This document shows, in pieces, positions 1 to 9,907 of a DNA stretch of 55,363 nucleotides; position 1 is the first letter of the stretch, and each line of letters opens with the position of its first letter. Source of the DNA: Burkholderiales bacterium. Its GTDB lineage: Bacteria; Pseudomonadota; Gammaproteobacteria; Burkholderiales; Burkholderiaceae_D. Under the pieces are notes generated by a model that was given only the letters and a program-made list of their open reading frames with translations, was not told the origin of the DNA and did no database searches. Made by a program: the position numbers and the translations under genes. Where the stretch lies: the NCBI GenBank assembly GCA_026399895.1, contig JAPLQC010000017.1, positions 1-55,363 on the forward strand, given 5' to 3'.

Positions 1-3
1 TCT

Positions 4-1047
4 TTAGCGCTGTGTGACGAAGCGAATTACACCATCGTCATCGTGCGTGCGCCGCAATTCACCGGCGAACCATAAACGATGCAAATGTGCGAGTGCTTCG
101 CCCATGGCGAAGGTGAGTTGGTGCATGTCGAGGTCGCGCTTGAACATCAGAGGCACGATATCCGCCGCAGAGTGCGGGGTACTGCACGCCTCCCGGACTT
201 CATCCAGCCTCTCGGCATGGTGTGCCTCCAATTGCCGCACGCGCTGCCGAATGCCGAGAAAGGGCTTGCCATGCGACGGCAACACCAGTGTTTGCTCCGG
301 CAAGGGGCTGAACTGCTGTAGTGAATCAAGAAACTGTCCCACAGCGTCGGATTCAGGCTCGATGGCGAATACCGAGGTATTGGTCGAGATTTTTGGCAGC
401 AGCATGTCGCCGGAGATCAGCACGTTCAGTGACTCGCAATACAGCGCCGCATGCTCGGGCGAGTGTCCGGTACCGATAATCACGCGCCAAGTGTGCGCGC
501 CAATACGAACCGGCGTCCTTGAATCCAGTCGGATGAACTGCTCCGGTACCTTGGGCACCAGGGTCGGGTAATACTGCTTGCGGCCCTCCAGTTGCGCCAG
601 TTTTTCGGTATCTAACAGGCCATGGCGACGAAAATGCGTGATCATCGCCGGGCCGTCAGCGCCGGGAAGCCCGGCAGACATCATGCGTGCAAAGCCGTAC
701 TCGCCGACGGTCATCCATAACGGGACCTGCCAGCGATCGCACAGCCAGGCCGCGAGGCCAACGTGGTCAGGATGGCAATGGGTGACGATTACCCGGGTGA
801 TTGGACGGCCATCAAGCGACTCGGAAAACACCTGCTCCCAAGCCGCGCGCGTGGCATCGTTAGCAATTCCGCAATCAACGACTGCCCAACCATCCCCATC
901 TTCCAGTAACCAGAGGTTGATATGGTTGAGCGCGAAAGGCAGGCCCATGCGAATCCAGCGCACGCCAGGCGCGATCTGAAACGTGGCGCCGCTAGCAGGC
1001 AAAGTATCGCCAAATGGGTAGGAGAGTTCGGATTCCAGTGGGTTCAT
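4..1047 (-). CDS. MBL-fold metallo-hydrolase (glyoxalase II/RNase Z-like)
   Basis: A 347-residue metallo-beta-lactamase-fold hydrolase. The metal-binding motif THCHPDH lies near residue 90. Further metal ligands are plausible at GTGHSPEH near residue 200 and at ISGDML and PSHGKP further on. The C-terminal third is helical and resembles the winged-helix tail of MBL proteins that accompany acyl-CoA catabolism genes. The frame extends to 1074, but the ATG at 1047 gives the usual N-terminus; no strong ribosome site separates the two. It is transcribed divergently from liuR across a shared palindrome at 1118-1135, so co-regulation with leucine degradation is likely (inference). The substrate cannot be read from sequence; a thioester hydrolase role is one possibility. 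Confidence 0.8.
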   Translation of the reverse strand: MNPLESELSYPFGDTLPASGATFQIAPGVRWIRMGLPFALNHINLWLLEDGDGWAVVDCGIANDATRAAWEQVFSESLDGRPITRVIVTHCHPDHVGLAAWLCDRWQVPLWMTVGEYGFARMMSAGLPGADGPAMITHFRRHGLLDTEKLAQLEGRKQYYPTLVPKVPEQFIRLDSRTPVRIGAHTWRVIIGTGHSPEHAALYCESLNVLISGDMLLPKISTNTSVFAIEPESDAVGQFLDSLQQFSPLPEQTLVLPSHGKPFLGIRQRVRQLEAHHAERLDEVREACSTPHSAADIVPLMFKRDLDMHQLTFAMGEALAHLHRLWFAGELRRTHDDDGVIRFVTQR

Positions 1048-1117
1048 GGCAGTGCTTTCGCCGGCGGCGCGCAAGGGCTTGCAATGGATGCTGGCACGCC
1101 TACAATAGCCGGCAATT

Positions 1118-1135
1118 GACGTTTACGTAAACGTC
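1118..1135. promoter_or_regulatory. Palindromic operator, probably the LiuR site
   Basis: GACGTTTACGTAAACGTC is a perfect 18-bp palindrome between the divergent hydrolase and liuR. A near-copy sits at 46964-46981 upstream of icmF. MerR-type LiuR proteins are known to autoregulate leucine-degradation operons from palindromic sites. The palindrome begins inside a TTGACG hexamer (1116-1121), and TACTCT at 1141-1146 follows after 19 bases. That long spacer is typical of MerR-family promoters. Assignment to LiuR is inference from position and recurrence. Confidence 0.7.
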
Positions 1136-1182
1136 CATTCTACTCTCGCTGCGCGGCCTGTCAGGCGCGAGCATTGCACCCC

Positions 1183-1608
1183 ATGGCCATGGCGACTTAC
1201 ACCATCACCGAGCTAGCGCGCGAATTCGACATTACGCCGCGCACCATCCGTTTCTATGAGGATCAGGGCCTGATCAGCCCAAAGCGCGAAGGCAGCGGCG
1301 GCCGTGTGCGTGTCTACGGCGCGCGTGACCGAACTCGCTTAAAGCTCACGCTGCGCGGCAAACGACTGGGTCTGACGCTGTCAGAAATCAAAGATCTGGT
1401 GGATATGTATGACTCGCCAAAAGATTCCTCGGCACAGCTGCAACGCTTTCTGGCCGTGCTGGGTCGGCATCGAGAGATGCTAGAGCAGCAGCGCGAAGAT
1501 CTGGAACTCACACTATCTGAGATCGCGCTGCACGAGGCACAGTGCCGCCGCCTACTGGACGAAGGTCTGCCCAAGCGCAAAGGCGCTGGTGTTCGACGCG
1601 TCGCCTGA
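1183..1608 (+). CDS. liuR: MerR-family regulator of leucine/isovalerate catabolism (LiuR-like)
   Basis: A 141-residue MerR-family protein. The N-terminal winged helix-turn-helix reads [20 protein letters not shown], followed by [10 protein letters not shown] and the wing. A coiled-coil dimerisation helix follows at about residues 80-120. It lacks an obvious metal-binding cysteine cluster, which fits sensing of an acyl-CoA-type ligand rather than metal or redox. The ATG at 1183 is preferred over an upstream TTG at 1174; the ATG at 1189 is also possible and no clear Shine-Dalgarno decides. It stands directly upstream of isovaleryl-CoA dehydrogenase and downstream of the palindrome at 1118-1135, the arrangement known for LiuR. 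It probably controls the whole plus-strand block and icmF (inference). Confidence 0.85.
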   Translation: MAMATYTITELAREFDITPRTIRFYEDQGLISPKREGSGGRVRVYGARDRTRLKLTLRGKRLGLTLSEIKDLVDMYDSPKDSSAQLQRFLAVLGRHREMLEQQREDLELTLSEIALHEAQCRRLLDEGLPKRKGAGVRRVA

Positions 1609-1637
1609 ACCCAATAACTCTGCACGAAGGAATCCGC

Positions 1638-2822
1638 ATGCTTGACTTGCCCGGACTGAGCTTTGACCACGGCGATGACATCGCGGCATTACGCGACGCC
1701 ATCCAACAATTCGCCGCGGCCGAGATCGCACCACGTTCGGAAGCCATCGACCGCAGCGATCAGTTTCCGATGGACCTGTGGCGCAAGATGGGTGATCTGG
1801 GTCTGCTCGGTATCACTGCCGACGAGGCCTACGGTGGTAGCGCCATGGGCTACCTTGCGCACATTATTGCGATGGAAGAAATCTCACGCGCCTCGGCATC
1901 GGTCGGGCTGTCGTACGGCGCGCACTCTAACTTGTGCGTGAATCAGATTCGTCGTAACGGCAGTGACGAGCAAAAAGAAAAATATTTGCCGAAGCTAATC
2001 TCAGGTGAGCATATCGGTGCGCTGGCGATGTCAGAACCAAACGCCGGCTCCGACGTGGTCGGTATGCGTTTGCGTGCCGATTTCAAACGCGATCACTGGG
2101 TACTCAACGGTAGCAAGATGTGGATCACCAATGGCCCGGACGCCGATGTACTGGTGGTGTACGCAAAAAATGATCTTGAAGCCGGTGCGCGCGGCATCAC
2201 CGCATTTTTGATCGAGAAAAATTTCAAGGGGTTTTCAGTTGCACAAAAGCTGGACAAGCTCGGCATGCGCGGCTCACACACCGGCGAACTCGTGTTTCAA
2301 GATTGCGAGGTGCCGGCAGAAAATGTGTTGGGTGGTCTTGGGCGAGGCGTCAATGTACTGATGTCCGGCTTGGATTATGAGCGCGCCGTGTTGTCTGGTG
2401 GGCCACTCGGCATCATGCAAGCCTGCATGGATGTGGTGGTGCCCTATGTGCATGACCGCAAGCAGTTCGGTCAGCCGATTGGTGAGTTTCAGCTCATGCA
2501 GGGCAAGTTGGCGGATATGTACTCAACGATGATGGCGTGTAAAGCCTATGTCTATGCTGTCGGCCAAGCGTGTGATCGGGCCAGCTCGCCAGATCAGGTG
2601 CGCGCGCTACGTAAAGACGCTGCGGGCGCAATTCTGTATTCCGCAGAAAAAGCGACCTGGATGGCGGGCGAAGCAATTCAGGCGCTTGGCGGAAACGGCT
2701 ATATCAATGACTATCCGACCGGTCGCCTGTGGCGTGACGCGAAGCTATATGAGATTGGTGCCGGCACCAGTGAAATTCGTCGTATGTTGATCGGCCGCGA
2801 ATTATTCGCCGAAACTGCCTGA
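1638..2822 (+). CDS. liuA: Isovaleryl-CoA dehydrogenase
   Basis: A 394-residue FAD-dependent acyl-CoA dehydrogenase that oxidises isovaleryl-CoA to 3-methylcrotonyl-CoA in leucine breakdown, passing electrons to ETF. The catalytic base is visible as E248 in [11 protein letters not shown], the position used by isovaleryl-CoA dehydrogenases. The C-terminal position used by medium-chain enzymes is instead Gly ([12 protein letters not shown]). FAD-binding MSEPNAGSD lies near residue 131. The ATG at 1638 is preferred over the longer open frame from 1542, because GAAGG at 1625-1629 provides a ribosome site and the protein then has family length. It is 29 bases after liuR and is probably the first enzyme gene of the operon. 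Confidence 0.95.
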   Translation: MLDLPGLSFDHGDDIAALRDAIQQFAAAEIAPRSEAIDRSDQFPMDLWRKMGDLGLLGITADEAYGGSAMGYLAHIIAMEEISRASASVGLSYGAHSNLCVNQIRRNGSDEQKEKYLPKLISGEHIGALAMSEPNAGSDVVGMRLRADFKRDHWVLNGSKMWITNGPDADVLVVYAKNDLEAGARGITAFLIEKNFKGFSVAQKLDKLGMRGSHTGELVFQDCEVPAENVLGGLGRGVNVLMSGLDYERAVLSGGPLGIMQACMDVVVPYVHDRKQFGQPIGEFQLMQGKLADMYSTMMACKAYVYAVGQACDRASSPDQVRALRKDAAGAILYSAEKATWMAGEAIQALGGNGYINDYPTGRLWRDAKLYEIGAGTSEIRRMLIGRELFAETA

Positions 2823-2838
2823 AAGGATTTCGCTAGCC

Positions 2839-4623
2839 ATGCAGCACTTTCCTAAGCTGTTGTCGTCGCAAATTGCGTTCGATATCGCGCGCGTCATTAT
2901 TGACGGCTTCGACAAACACTACCGCTTGTTTCGCGAAACCAGTCAGGCTGCGCGAAAGCACTTTGAACAATCAACCTGGAAAGAGGCGCAGGCCCAGGCG
3001 CGTCAGCGTATTGCCTTTTATGATCAGCGGGTGCAGGAATGCGTACAGACGCTCGAGGATGAATACGCCCAAGATGAGCTGACCGATACCGTTTGGCGCG
3101 AGGTGAAGCTGCACTACATTGGCATGCTCACCGAGCACCGTCAGCCTGAGTTGGCCGAGACGTTTTTCAACTCGGTGTGTTGCAGCATTCTGCACCGCAC
3201 CTATTTCAATAACGATTTCATCTTCGTCTGGCCAACTATCTCAACCGAGTACATCGAGCCGCGCGAGAGTGTTCCCGCTTATCGTGTGTACTACCCTGCT
3301 AAAGATGGCATGCGCCATGCGCTGCGCCGCATGGTGACGAATTTCCAATTCGCGGGCGAGTTCGCTGATCTTGAGCATGACCTCGCCATGGTCGAGGCGC
3401 GATTAAACGCCTTGCCTGGCAATGAAAAGCAAGAGGCGAACTATCAGCTGCAGGTATTGTCTTCACCGTTTCTAAGAAATAAGGGCGCTTACCTGATCGG
3501 TAAGCTGGTCAATGGCAGTCAGAGCTATGGCTTCGTGATTCCAGTGCTGCACAATCGGCGTGGCGCATTATTCATAGATGCCTTGTTGACGGACCCGAGT
3601 CAGATTACCTTGCTGTTTTCTTTTACGCGCGCCTACTTCATGGTCGACATGGAAGTGCCGTCGGCTTATGTGAATTTTTTGCACAACATCATGCCCAGCA
3701 AGCCGCGCGGCGAGATTTACACAATTCTCGGTTTGCAGAAGCAGGGCAAGGCGGCGTTCTACCGCGACTTCTTGCATCACCTCGCACATTCGTCGGATAA
3801 CTTCGCCATCGCACCCGGCATACGCGGGCTAGTGATGGTGGTATTTGCGCTGCCGTCTTTTCCGTATGTATTCAAAGTAATCAAGGATTATTTCCCGGCG
3901 CCCAAAGAAACCACGCGCGAGCTAGTCAAAGAAAAATACCTGCTCGTCAAATACCACGATCGCGTCGGCCGTATGGCAGATACGCTGGAGTATTCGAACG
4001 TCGCTTTTCCGCGCGCGCGCTTCCCGGACGAATTGCTCGACGAGTTGAAAGCAGTCGCGCCATCGCTGATTGAAGAAGAAAATGATCAGGTGATTGTTCG
4101 ACATCTTTACATTGAGCGCCGTATGACGCCGCTGAATATCTGGCTCACCGAAGCCGAAGCAGCCGGCGATGACGCGAAGATGGAGCATGGCGTACGCGAG
4201 TACGGCAACGCCATAAAGGATTTAGTAGCCGCGAATATTTTCCCCGGCGATATGCTCTATAAAAACTTTGGCGTCACCCGCCAGGGCCGTGTCGTGTTTT
4301 ACGACTATGACGAGATCGAGTACATCACGGATTGCAATTTCCGCGATATCCCGGCCCCGCGCAACGAGGAAGATGAGATGGCCAGCGAACCTTGGTACTC
4401 GGTCGCCAAGAATGACGTCTTCCCGGAGCAGTTTAGTGTTTTCTTGCTCGGCAACCTAAAAGTGCGTCACTACTTCATGAAGTATCACGCAGACTTATTG
4501 AGTGCCGACTATTGGCGGCAAAAGAAAGCGCGCATCCTCGAGGGGCAGGTTGAGGATGTCTTCCCTTACCCGCAAGAGATTCGTTTTATTCATCAGCAAG
4601 GCGCAGGTGCGCCAACCGCATAG
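2839..4623 (+). CDS. aceK: Isocitrate dehydrogenase kinase/phosphatase
   Basis: A 594-residue, full-length bifunctional AceK. It phosphorylates or dephosphorylates isocitrate dehydrogenase and so sets the split between the TCA cycle and the glyoxylate shunt. The ATP-binding segment is recognisable around residues 325-350 ([20 protein letters not shown], then [13 protein letters not shown]). The catalytic acidic motif [10 protein letters not shown] follows near residue 495. GAAAGGA just before the start is a good ribosome site. It lies 16 bases after the isovaleryl-CoA dehydrogenase gene, so it is co-transcribed with leucine catabolism rather than with aceA/aceB. Leucine yields acetyl-CoA and acetoacetate, which need the glyoxylate shunt for growth, so the placement makes physiological sense (inference). 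Confidence 0.96.
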   Translation: MQHFPKLLSSQIAFDIARVIIDGFDKHYRLFRETSQAARKHFEQSTWKEAQAQARQRIAFYDQRVQECVQTLEDEYAQDELTDTVWREVKLHYIGMLTEHRQPELAETFFNSVCCSILHRTYFNNDFIFVWPTISTEYIEPRESVPAYRVYYPAKDGMRHALRRMVTNFQFAGEFADLEHDLAMVEARLNALPGNEKQEANYQLQVLSSPFLRNKGAYLIGKLVNGSQSYGFVIPVLHNRRGALFIDALLTDPSQITLLFSFTRAYFMVDMEVPSAYVNFLHNIMPSKPRGEIYTILGLQKQGKAAFYRDFLHHLAHSSDNFAIAPGIRGLVMVVFALPSFPYVFKVIKDYFPAPKETTRELVKEKYLLVKYHDRVGRMADTLEYSNVAFPRARFPDELLDELKAVAPSLIEEENDQVIVRHLYIERRMTPLNIWLTEAEAAGDDAKMEHGVREYGNAIKDLVAANIFPGDMLYKNFGVTRQGRVVFYDYDEIEYITDCNFRDIPAPRNEEDEMASEPWYSVAKNDVFPEQFSVFLLGNLKVRHYFMKYHADLLSADYWRQKKARILEGQVEDVFPYPQEIRFIHQQGAGAPTA

Positions 4624-4647
4624 TCGGTGTGAACACAGGAGATCATC

Positions 4648-5829
4648 ATGCAAGACCCGATTGTTATTGTCGGCGCGGCGCGCACGCCAATGGGTGCGTT
4701 TCAAGGCGACTTCGCCTCGATCGCCGCCGCTGATCTCGGTGCGGTCGCGATCCGCGCTGCGCTCGAGCGTGGCGGCGTTAAAGCTGATGTCGTCGATGAG
4801 GTAATTTTTGGTAATTGCCTGATGGCGGGGCAGGGGCAGGCGCCAGCACGACAGGCTGCGATCAAGGCAGGTGTGCCGGTGTCTGCGGGTGCGGTGACCT
4901 TGTCGAAGATGTGCGGCTCGGCGATGCAGGCCGCGATCTATGGCGTCGACTCGCTGCTCGCAGGTACCAATAGCGTGTTGGTAGCCGGTGGTATGGAGTC
5001 GATGACTAACGCGCCGTATTTAATACCCAAAGCGCGTGGCGGCTATCGCATCGGCCACGGCATGATTTACGACCACATGATGCTCGACGGTTTGGAAGAT
5101 GCCTACGATCGCGGCCGCTCCATGGGCACCTATGCCGAAGACTGCGCGGCCAAGTATCAGTTCACGCGCGAGCAACAAGACGCCTACGCCATCGCCTCGG
5201 TACAGCGCGCGCAAGCCGCTGCGGCTGCCGGGTCGTTTGACTGGGAAATTGCACCAGTGACTGTCGTAGGCAAGGGCGGCGATGTCGTCATCGCGAAAGA
5301 TGAAGGTCCGCTGAAAGCCAAGCCGGAAAAAATCAGCGCGCTGAAACCAGCTTTCAAGAAAGACGGCACCATTACTGCCGCGTCTTCTTCGTCAATTAAC
5401 GATGGTGCGGCGGCGCTGGTGCTGATGCGTGAGTCGACTGCAAAAAAATTGGCAGTAACGCCCATCGCGCGCATTCTTGCGCACACTCGCCATTCACAAG
5501 AGCCGAGTTGGTTCACGACGGCGCCGGTAGGTGCCATCCAAAAAATTTATGACAAAACCGGCTGGTCGACGGGCGATGTTGATCTGTTTGAAGTGAACGA
5601 GGCATTCGCCGCAGTGGCGATGGCAGCAATGCATGATCATGGTATCGCGCACGAAAAAATTAATATTCACGGCGGCGCGTGCGCGCTTGGCCATCCGATT
5701 GGCGCGTCCGGCGCGCGCATCATCGTTACCTTGCTCGGGGCCTTGAAGAAGACGGGCGGCAAACGCGGTGTTGCTTCGCTGTGCATCGGTGGTGGTGAAG
5801 CGACTGCCATCGCCTTGGAGATGTTCTGA
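4648..5829 (+). CDS. Acetyl-CoA C-acetyltransferase (thiolase)
   Basis: A 393-residue type II thiolase. The nucleophilic cysteine is C89 in TLSKMCGSAMQAA. The second catalytic pair is H349 in GHPIGASGAR and C379 in LCIGGGEA. NEAFAAV is also present. Length and motifs fit an acetoacetyl-CoA thiolase (atoB/phaA type), which would split the acetoacetyl-CoA derived from HMG-CoA lyase product; a broader beta-ketothiolase cannot be excluded. It starts at ATG 4648 after CAGGAG (4636-4641), and its stop overlaps the next gene by one base (TGATG), implying translational coupling in the liu operon. Confidence 0.93.
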   Translation: MQDPIVIVGAARTPMGAFQGDFASIAAADLGAVAIRAALERGGVKADVVDEVIFGNCLMAGQGQAPARQAAIKAGVPVSAGAVTLSKMCGSAMQAAIYGVDSLLAGTNSVLVAGGMESMTNAPYLIPKARGGYRIGHGMIYDHMMLDGLEDAYDRGRSMGTYAEDCAAKYQFTREQQDAYAIASVQRAQAAAAAGSFDWEIAPVTVVGKGGDVVIAKDEGPLKAKPEKISALKPAFKKDGTITAASSSSINDGAAALVLMRESTAKKLAVTPIARILAHTRHSQEPSWFTTAPVGAIQKIYDKTGWSTGDVDLFEVNEAFAAVAMAAMHDHGIAHEKINIHGGACALGHPIGASGARIIVTLLGALKKTGGKRGVASLCIGGGEATAIALEMF

Positions 5830-6500
5830 TGGCGCGCACGGCACTTATCATCGGCGCGTCGCGCGGTATCGGTCGCGAGTTTGTTCGCCAGTTATGTGCA
5901 GACGGCTGGAAAGTGTTCGCGACGGCGCGCGATGATGCATCGCTGGCGATGCTCACCGACGAAGGTGCACATGCGATCAAGATCGATGTGACGAAGCCCG
6001 AGTCGCTGGCTGAGCTGCCATGGCGTCTTGATGGCGAGAAGATCGACCTCGCGCTGTACGTGGCGGGTGTGCTGCCCAACTGGGAAGGTGCAACTGAGTC
6101 ACCAAGCTTGGCCGATTTCGATGCGGCGATGCATGCAAACGTGCTTGGAGCGATGCAGTCGCTGCCCTTGCTCGCGCCGTTCGTGTCCGATGCGAAGGGC
6201 CGCTTTGTTTTCATCACTAGTGTCATGGGTAGTATCGCTGAGGCCAGTGGCAGCACCGCCTGGATTTATCGCGCATCGAAAGCGGCGCTCAACATGGCGG
6301 TGTATTCAGCGCGTCGTGATTATCCTGAGCTGACGCTGGCGGTGATTCACCCGGGCTGGGTGCAGACGGATATGGGTGGTCCGGGTGCGACGGTCATAGT
6401 GCAGGACAGTGTGTCGGGCATGCGTAAGGTGATTGAGACCTTGAAGCCTTCGGATTCAGGGGCGTTCTTGGGTTACGACGGAAGAAAAATAGCCTGGTGA
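5829..6500 (+). CDS. Short-chain dehydrogenase/reductase
   Basis: A 223-residue classical SDR. The N-terminal dinucleotide-binding motif GASRGIG is at about residues 9-15. The catalytic Ser is in FITSVMGS and the YxxxK motif is WIYRASKAAL. Later HPGWVQTDMGG matches SDRs of the C-factor/YciK type. It overlaps the thiolase stop by one base. The substrate cannot be told. By context it may act on a branched hydroxyacyl or ketoacyl intermediate, but such SDRs are also common passengers. After it comes a 120-base gap holding a palindromic repeat, which probably ends this transcription segment. Confidence 0.85.
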   Translation: MARTALIIGASRGIGREFVRQLCADGWKVFATARDDASLAMLTDEGAHAIKIDVTKPESLAELPWRLDGEKIDLALYVAGVLPNWEGATESPSLADFDAAMHANVLGAMQSLPLLAPFVSDAKGRFVFITSVMGSIAEASGSTAWIYRASKAALNMAVYSARRDYPELTLAVIHPGWVQTDMGGPGATVIVQDSVSGMRKVIETLKPSDSGAFLGYDGRKIAW

Positions 6501-6546
6501 TTGAATAAATAAAGCTGACGTTTTTAAGATTGATGCCCTCAATTGA

Positions 6547-6574
6547 GTCATCCCGGCGCAGGCCGGGATCCAGT
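6547..6574. repeat. REP-like palindromic element, copy 1
   Basis: GTCATCCCGGC-GCAG-GCCGGGATCCAGT: a hairpin with CCCGGC/GCCGGG core arms extended to ATCCCGGC/GCCGGGAT. Related copies lie at 11200-11225 (opposite orientation) and 21707-21735. It sits in the gap between the SDR and the acyl-CoA dehydrogenase. Such short dispersed palindromes are REP-type elements and can form mRNA 3' hairpins. Confidence 0.8.
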
Positions 6575-6604
6575 GACTTGATATGACTTGATATGACCTG
6601 ATAC
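6575..6604. repeat. Three 10-bp tandem repeats
   Basis: gacttgatat, gacttgatat, gacctgatac follow directly on the palindromic element, 16 bases before the next start codon. The third unit has two changes. This may be slippage-generated sequence in the leader of the acyl-CoA dehydrogenase. Confidence 0.75.
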
Positions 6605-6620
6605 ATAACGAATTCGCAGC

Positions 6621-7751
6621 ATGATCCTCTCCGAGCAACACCACATGATCCGCGATGCGCTGCGCGAATTCTCGCAGCAGCAACTACTGCCATATTCCGC
6701 TGCGTGGGATCGCGAGCGCCGCTTTCCGCGCGAAGCGCTGCAGCAGCTGGCGCAACTCGGCGCGTTTGGCATTGCCGTGCCGGAGGCGCAAGGTGGCGCT
6801 GGCTTGGACTATCTGGCGCTGGCGATTGTGATTGAAGAAATTGCGGCGGGTGATGGCGGCACATCCACCATCATCTCGGTCAACAACTGCCCGGTCTGTA
6901 GCATCGCTATGAGCTATGCCGATGAGGCGCAGAAGGCGCAATGGTTGCAGCCACTGGCGCGCGGCGACATGCTCGGCGCTTTCGCGCTAACCGAGCCGCA
7001 TGCAGGTAGCGATGCCTCAGCGCTCCGAACCAGTGCGCGTCGCGATGGTGATCACTATGTGCTGAACGGTGTGAAGCAATTTATTACCAGCGGGAAAAAT
7101 GCTGATGTTTGCATCGTGATGGCCGTGACTGATAAAGCGGCCGGCAAGCGCGGTATTAGCGCATTCTGGGTTCCGACCAATACACCGGGTTATATCGTGG
7201 CCCGCGTTGAAGACAAACTGGGTCAGCACTCTTCCGACACCGCACAAATTCTGTTTGAAGACTGCCGTATCCCCGTGGCCAATCGAATTGGCGAAGAAGG
7301 CATGGGCTATAAAATTGCCTTGTCAGGCCTTGAAGGTGGCCGCATTGGTATTGCCGCCCAGGCGGTCGGGATGGCGCGTGCTGCGTTTGAGGCCGCACTG
7401 GTCTATGCCAAAGATCGAGAAAGTTTCGACCAGCCTTTATTTGACCATCAAGCAGTGCAATTCAAGTTGGCCGACATGGCAACTCAGATCGAGGCAGCGC
7501 GCCAATTAGTGTGGCATGCGGCGAGCATGAAAGACGCCGGCGTGCCATGCTTGAAAGAGGCGGCGATGGCCAAGTTGTTTGCGAGCGAAATGGCGGAGAA
7601 AGTTTGCAGCGACGCGATACAGATTCACGGTGGCTATGGCTACCTGGCAGACTTTCCGGTTGAGCGGATCTACCGCGATGTACGCGTGTGTCAGATTTAT
7701 GAGGGAACCAGCGACATCCAAAAGATATTGATCGGGCGAGCGCTTGCATGA
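6621..7751 (+). CDS. Acyl-CoA dehydrogenase (short/branched-chain type)
   Basis: A 376-residue acyl-CoA dehydrogenase. FAD contacts are in FALTEPHAGSDASAL (about residues 121-135). The catalytic glutamate is E361 in IYEGTSDIQKIL, as in short- and medium-chain enzymes and unlike the isovaleryl-CoA dehydrogenase encoded upstream. Substrate preference is not readable; butyryl-CoA or 2-methylacyl-CoA is plausible in a branched-chain amino acid cluster. The ATG at 6621 has no clear ribosome site; the leader contains the three tandem 10-mers. The 138-base stretch after the gene holds no recognisable signal. Confidence 0.9.
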   Translation: MILSEQHHMIRDALREFSQQQLLPYSAAWDRERRFPREALQQLAQLGAFGIAVPEAQGGAGLDYLALAIVIEEIAAGDGGTSTIISVNNCPVCSIAMSYADEAQKAQWLQPLARGDMLGAFALTEPHAGSDASALRTSARRDGDHYVLNGVKQFITSGKNADVCIVMAVTDKAAGKRGISAFWVPTNTPGYIVARVEDKLGQHSSDTAQILFEDCRIPVANRIGEEGMGYKIALSGLEGGRIGIAAQAVGMARAAFEAALVYAKDRESFDQPLFDHQAVQFKLADMATQIEAARQLVWHAASMKDAGVPCLKEAAMAKLFASEMAEKVCSDAIQIHGGYGYLADFPVERIYRDVRVCQIYEGTSDIQKILIGRALA

Positions 7752-7889
7752 GAACCTGAACATTACGCAACCCGATTCAACATCCGTAACGACTTTGTCG
7801 CGAAGCGCAGATCAAATGCACCCAGCGCAGAAATCTCAATAAACACAAGCACTCACAAAAGTACTGGCTCAAAGCCCAATAGAGACGTC

Positions 7890-8273
7890 ATGAATAGCAA
7901 CGATACGCCATGCCCTTGCGGCGGAAATCAGATCCACACATGCTGCGGGCCTTTTCTGGCCGGTACTGCCGTCGCCGACACCCCTGAAAAATTAATGCGC
8001 TCTCGTTATAGCGCCTATGTCACTGGTGCCGAAGACTATTTGAAAGCCACCTGGCATCCGTCAACACGCCCGCAAGATACCGTTACCGACCCATCCATGA
8101 AGTGGCTCGGGCTGGATGTAAAAGCGGTGACGCAAGAAGCCGACCAGGGAACGGTGAGTTTTTTGGCGCGTTGTCGCGTCGCCGGTAAAGCGCATCGCTT
8201 GCAAGAGACCAGTCGCTTCGTTCGAGAAGACGGGCTCTGGTTTTATGTCGATGGCGAATTTAAAAAACCATAA
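7890..8273 (+). CDS. YchJ family protein (UPF0225, SEC-C type)
   Basis: A 127-residue protein with an N-terminal zinc-binding cysteine cluster (CPCGG near residue 8, CCGPF near residue 18), as in the SEC-C motif. A compact NTF2-like domain of the YchJ family follows (MRSRYSAYVTG near residue 36, ending GLWFYVDGEF). Molecular function is not established. It sits 15 bases upstream of the carboxylase beta gene on the same strand, so it is probably co-transcribed, but no role in acyl-CoA metabolism is known. Confidence 0.85.
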   Translation: MNSNDTPCPCGGNQIHTCCGPFLAGTAVADTPEKLMRSRYSAYVTGAEDYLKATWHPSTRPQDTVTDPSMKWLGLDVKAVTQEADQGTVSFLARCRVAGKAHRLQETSRFVREDGLWFYVDGEFKKP

Positions 8274-8288
8274 ACGGAGACAGCCCAG

Positions 8289-9896
8289 ATGCCGGTGATT
8301 GAATCCAAGCTGAACTCGCGCTCGCCAGAGTTCGCAGCAAATGCTGCTGCGATGCAGGCGTTGGTGGATGATTTACGCGCGCATTGCGAGCGTATTGCAC
8401 AGGGCGGTGGTGATGAAGCGCGCGCCAAACATGTGGCGCGCGGCAAGTTGCTACCGCGTGAGCGGGTGAATCAGTTGCTGGATCCCGGCACCCCCTTTCT
8501 AGAATTCTCGCAACTCGCAGCCTTCGAGATGTATGACAACGCTGCACCGGCAGCTGGTGTGATCGCCGGCATCGGCCGCATCAAAGGCCAGGAATGCGTG
8601 ATTGTTTGTAATGACGCCACGGTGAAGGGCGGCACGTATTACCCGATGTCTGTCAAGAAGCATTTGCGCGCACAAGAAATCGCGCAGCAGAATCATTTGC
8701 CCTGTGTTTATCTGGTGGATTCGGGTGGAGCAAACCTACCCAATCAAGATGATGTGTTTGCGGATCGCGATCATTTCGGCCGGATTTTTTTCAATCAGGC
8801 CAACATGTCGGCACAGGGCATTCCGCAGATTGCCGTGGTCATGGGTTCGTGTACCGCTGGCGGCGCGTATGTGCCGGCCATGAGCGATGAATCCATCATC
8901 GTCAAGAATCAGGGCACGATTTTTTTAGGTGGGCCACCGCTGGTGAAGGCAGCTACCGGCGAAGTAGTGAGCGCTGAAGATCTGGGTGGTGGTGACGTGC
9001 ACACTCGCTTGTCCGGCGTGGTAGATCATTTGGCACAAGATGATACCCATGCATTGGCGCTAGCGCGCAGTATTGTCGGCAATCTGAATCGCAGCAAACC
9101 ACAATCGCTCGTCTTGCGCGAGCCAGCCGCGCCGAACTATGACGCCAGCGAGATCTATGGCGTGATTCCCACAGATACGCGCAAGCCTTTTGATGTGCGC
9201 GAGGTAATCACGCGCATTGTCGATGGCAGCGAGTTTGATGAGTTCAAGGCGCGCTTTGGCAGCACACTCGTATGTGGCTTCGCACATTTGCATGGCATGC
9301 CAATCGGCATTGTCGCTAACAACGGCATCTTGTTTTCGGAATCGGCGTTGAAGGGCGCGCACTTTATCGAGCTGTGCTGTCAGCGCAAAATTCCCCTGGT
9401 GTTTTTGCAAAACATAACCGGCTTCATGGTTGGTCGCAAATACGAGAACGAAGGTATTGCACGCCACGGTGCAAAGATGGTGACCGCCGTCGCAACCGCA
9501 CAGGTGCCTAAATTCACCGTGATCATTGGCGGTAGCTTTGGTGCCGGTAATTACGGCATGTGTGGCCGCGCATTTGGTCCGCGCATGTTGTGGATGTGGC
9601 CGAATGCGCGCATCTCGGTGATGGGCGGTGAGCAGGCTGCTTCGGTGCTTGCGACCGTCAAGCGCGACGGTATCGAGGCCAAGGGCGGTAGCTGGAGTGC
9701 GCAAGAAGAGGAGCAGTTCAAGGCGCCTATTCGTGAGCAATACGAGCATCAAGGCCATCCTTACTACGCCAGCGCACGACTCTGGGATGACGGCGTGATT
9801 GACCCCGCTGATACGCGCACAGTACTGGCGCTTGGTTTATCGGCAGCGCTCAATGCGCCGATTCCCGAAACCAAGTTTGGCCTATTCAGAATGTAA
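8289..9896 (+). CDS. liuB: Methylcrotonyl-CoA carboxylase beta subunit (carboxyltransferase)
   Basis: A 535-residue carboxyltransferase that carries the carboxyl group from biotin to 3-methylcrotonyl-CoA. The crotonase-like double domain is full length. Diagnostic features are [20 protein letters not shown] near residue 50, [11 protein letters not shown] near 145 and [17 protein letters not shown] near 415. These match methylcrotonyl- rather than propionyl-CoA carboxylases. The ATG at 8289 follows a GGAGA at 8276-8280. It pairs with the alpha subunit at 11282-13264, from which it is separated by bioA. Confidence 0.94.
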   Translation: MPVIESKLNSRSPEFAANAAAMQALVDDLRAHCERIAQGGGDEARAKHVARGKLLPRERVNQLLDPGTPFLEFSQLAAFEMYDNAAPAAGVIAGIGRIKGQECVIVCNDATVKGGTYYPMSVKKHLRAQEIAQQNHLPCVYLVDSGGANLPNQDDVFADRDHFGRIFFNQANMSAQGIPQIAVVMGSCTAGGAYVPAMSDESIIVKNQGTIFLGGPPLVKAATGEVVSAEDLGGGDVHTRLSGVVDHLAQDDTHALALARSIVGNLNRSKPQSLVLREPAAPNYDASEIYGVIPTDTRKPFDVREVITRIVDGSEFDEFKARFGSTLVCGFAHLHGMPIGIVANNGILFSESALKGAHFIELCCQRKIPLVFLQNITGFMVGRKYENEGIARHGAKMVTAVATAQVPKFTVIIGGSFGAGNYGMCGRAFGPRMLWMWPNARISVMGGEQAASVLATVKRDGIEAKGGSWSAQEEEQFKAPIREQYEHQGHPYYASARLWDDGVIDPADTRTVLALGLSAALNAPIPETKFGLFRM

Positions 9897-9907
9897 ATCG
9901 CGAAGCA

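Noticed and set aside
14..979. Long plus-strand frames over the first kilobase
   Set aside because: They are antisense shadows of the MBL hydrolase, which has clear family motifs.
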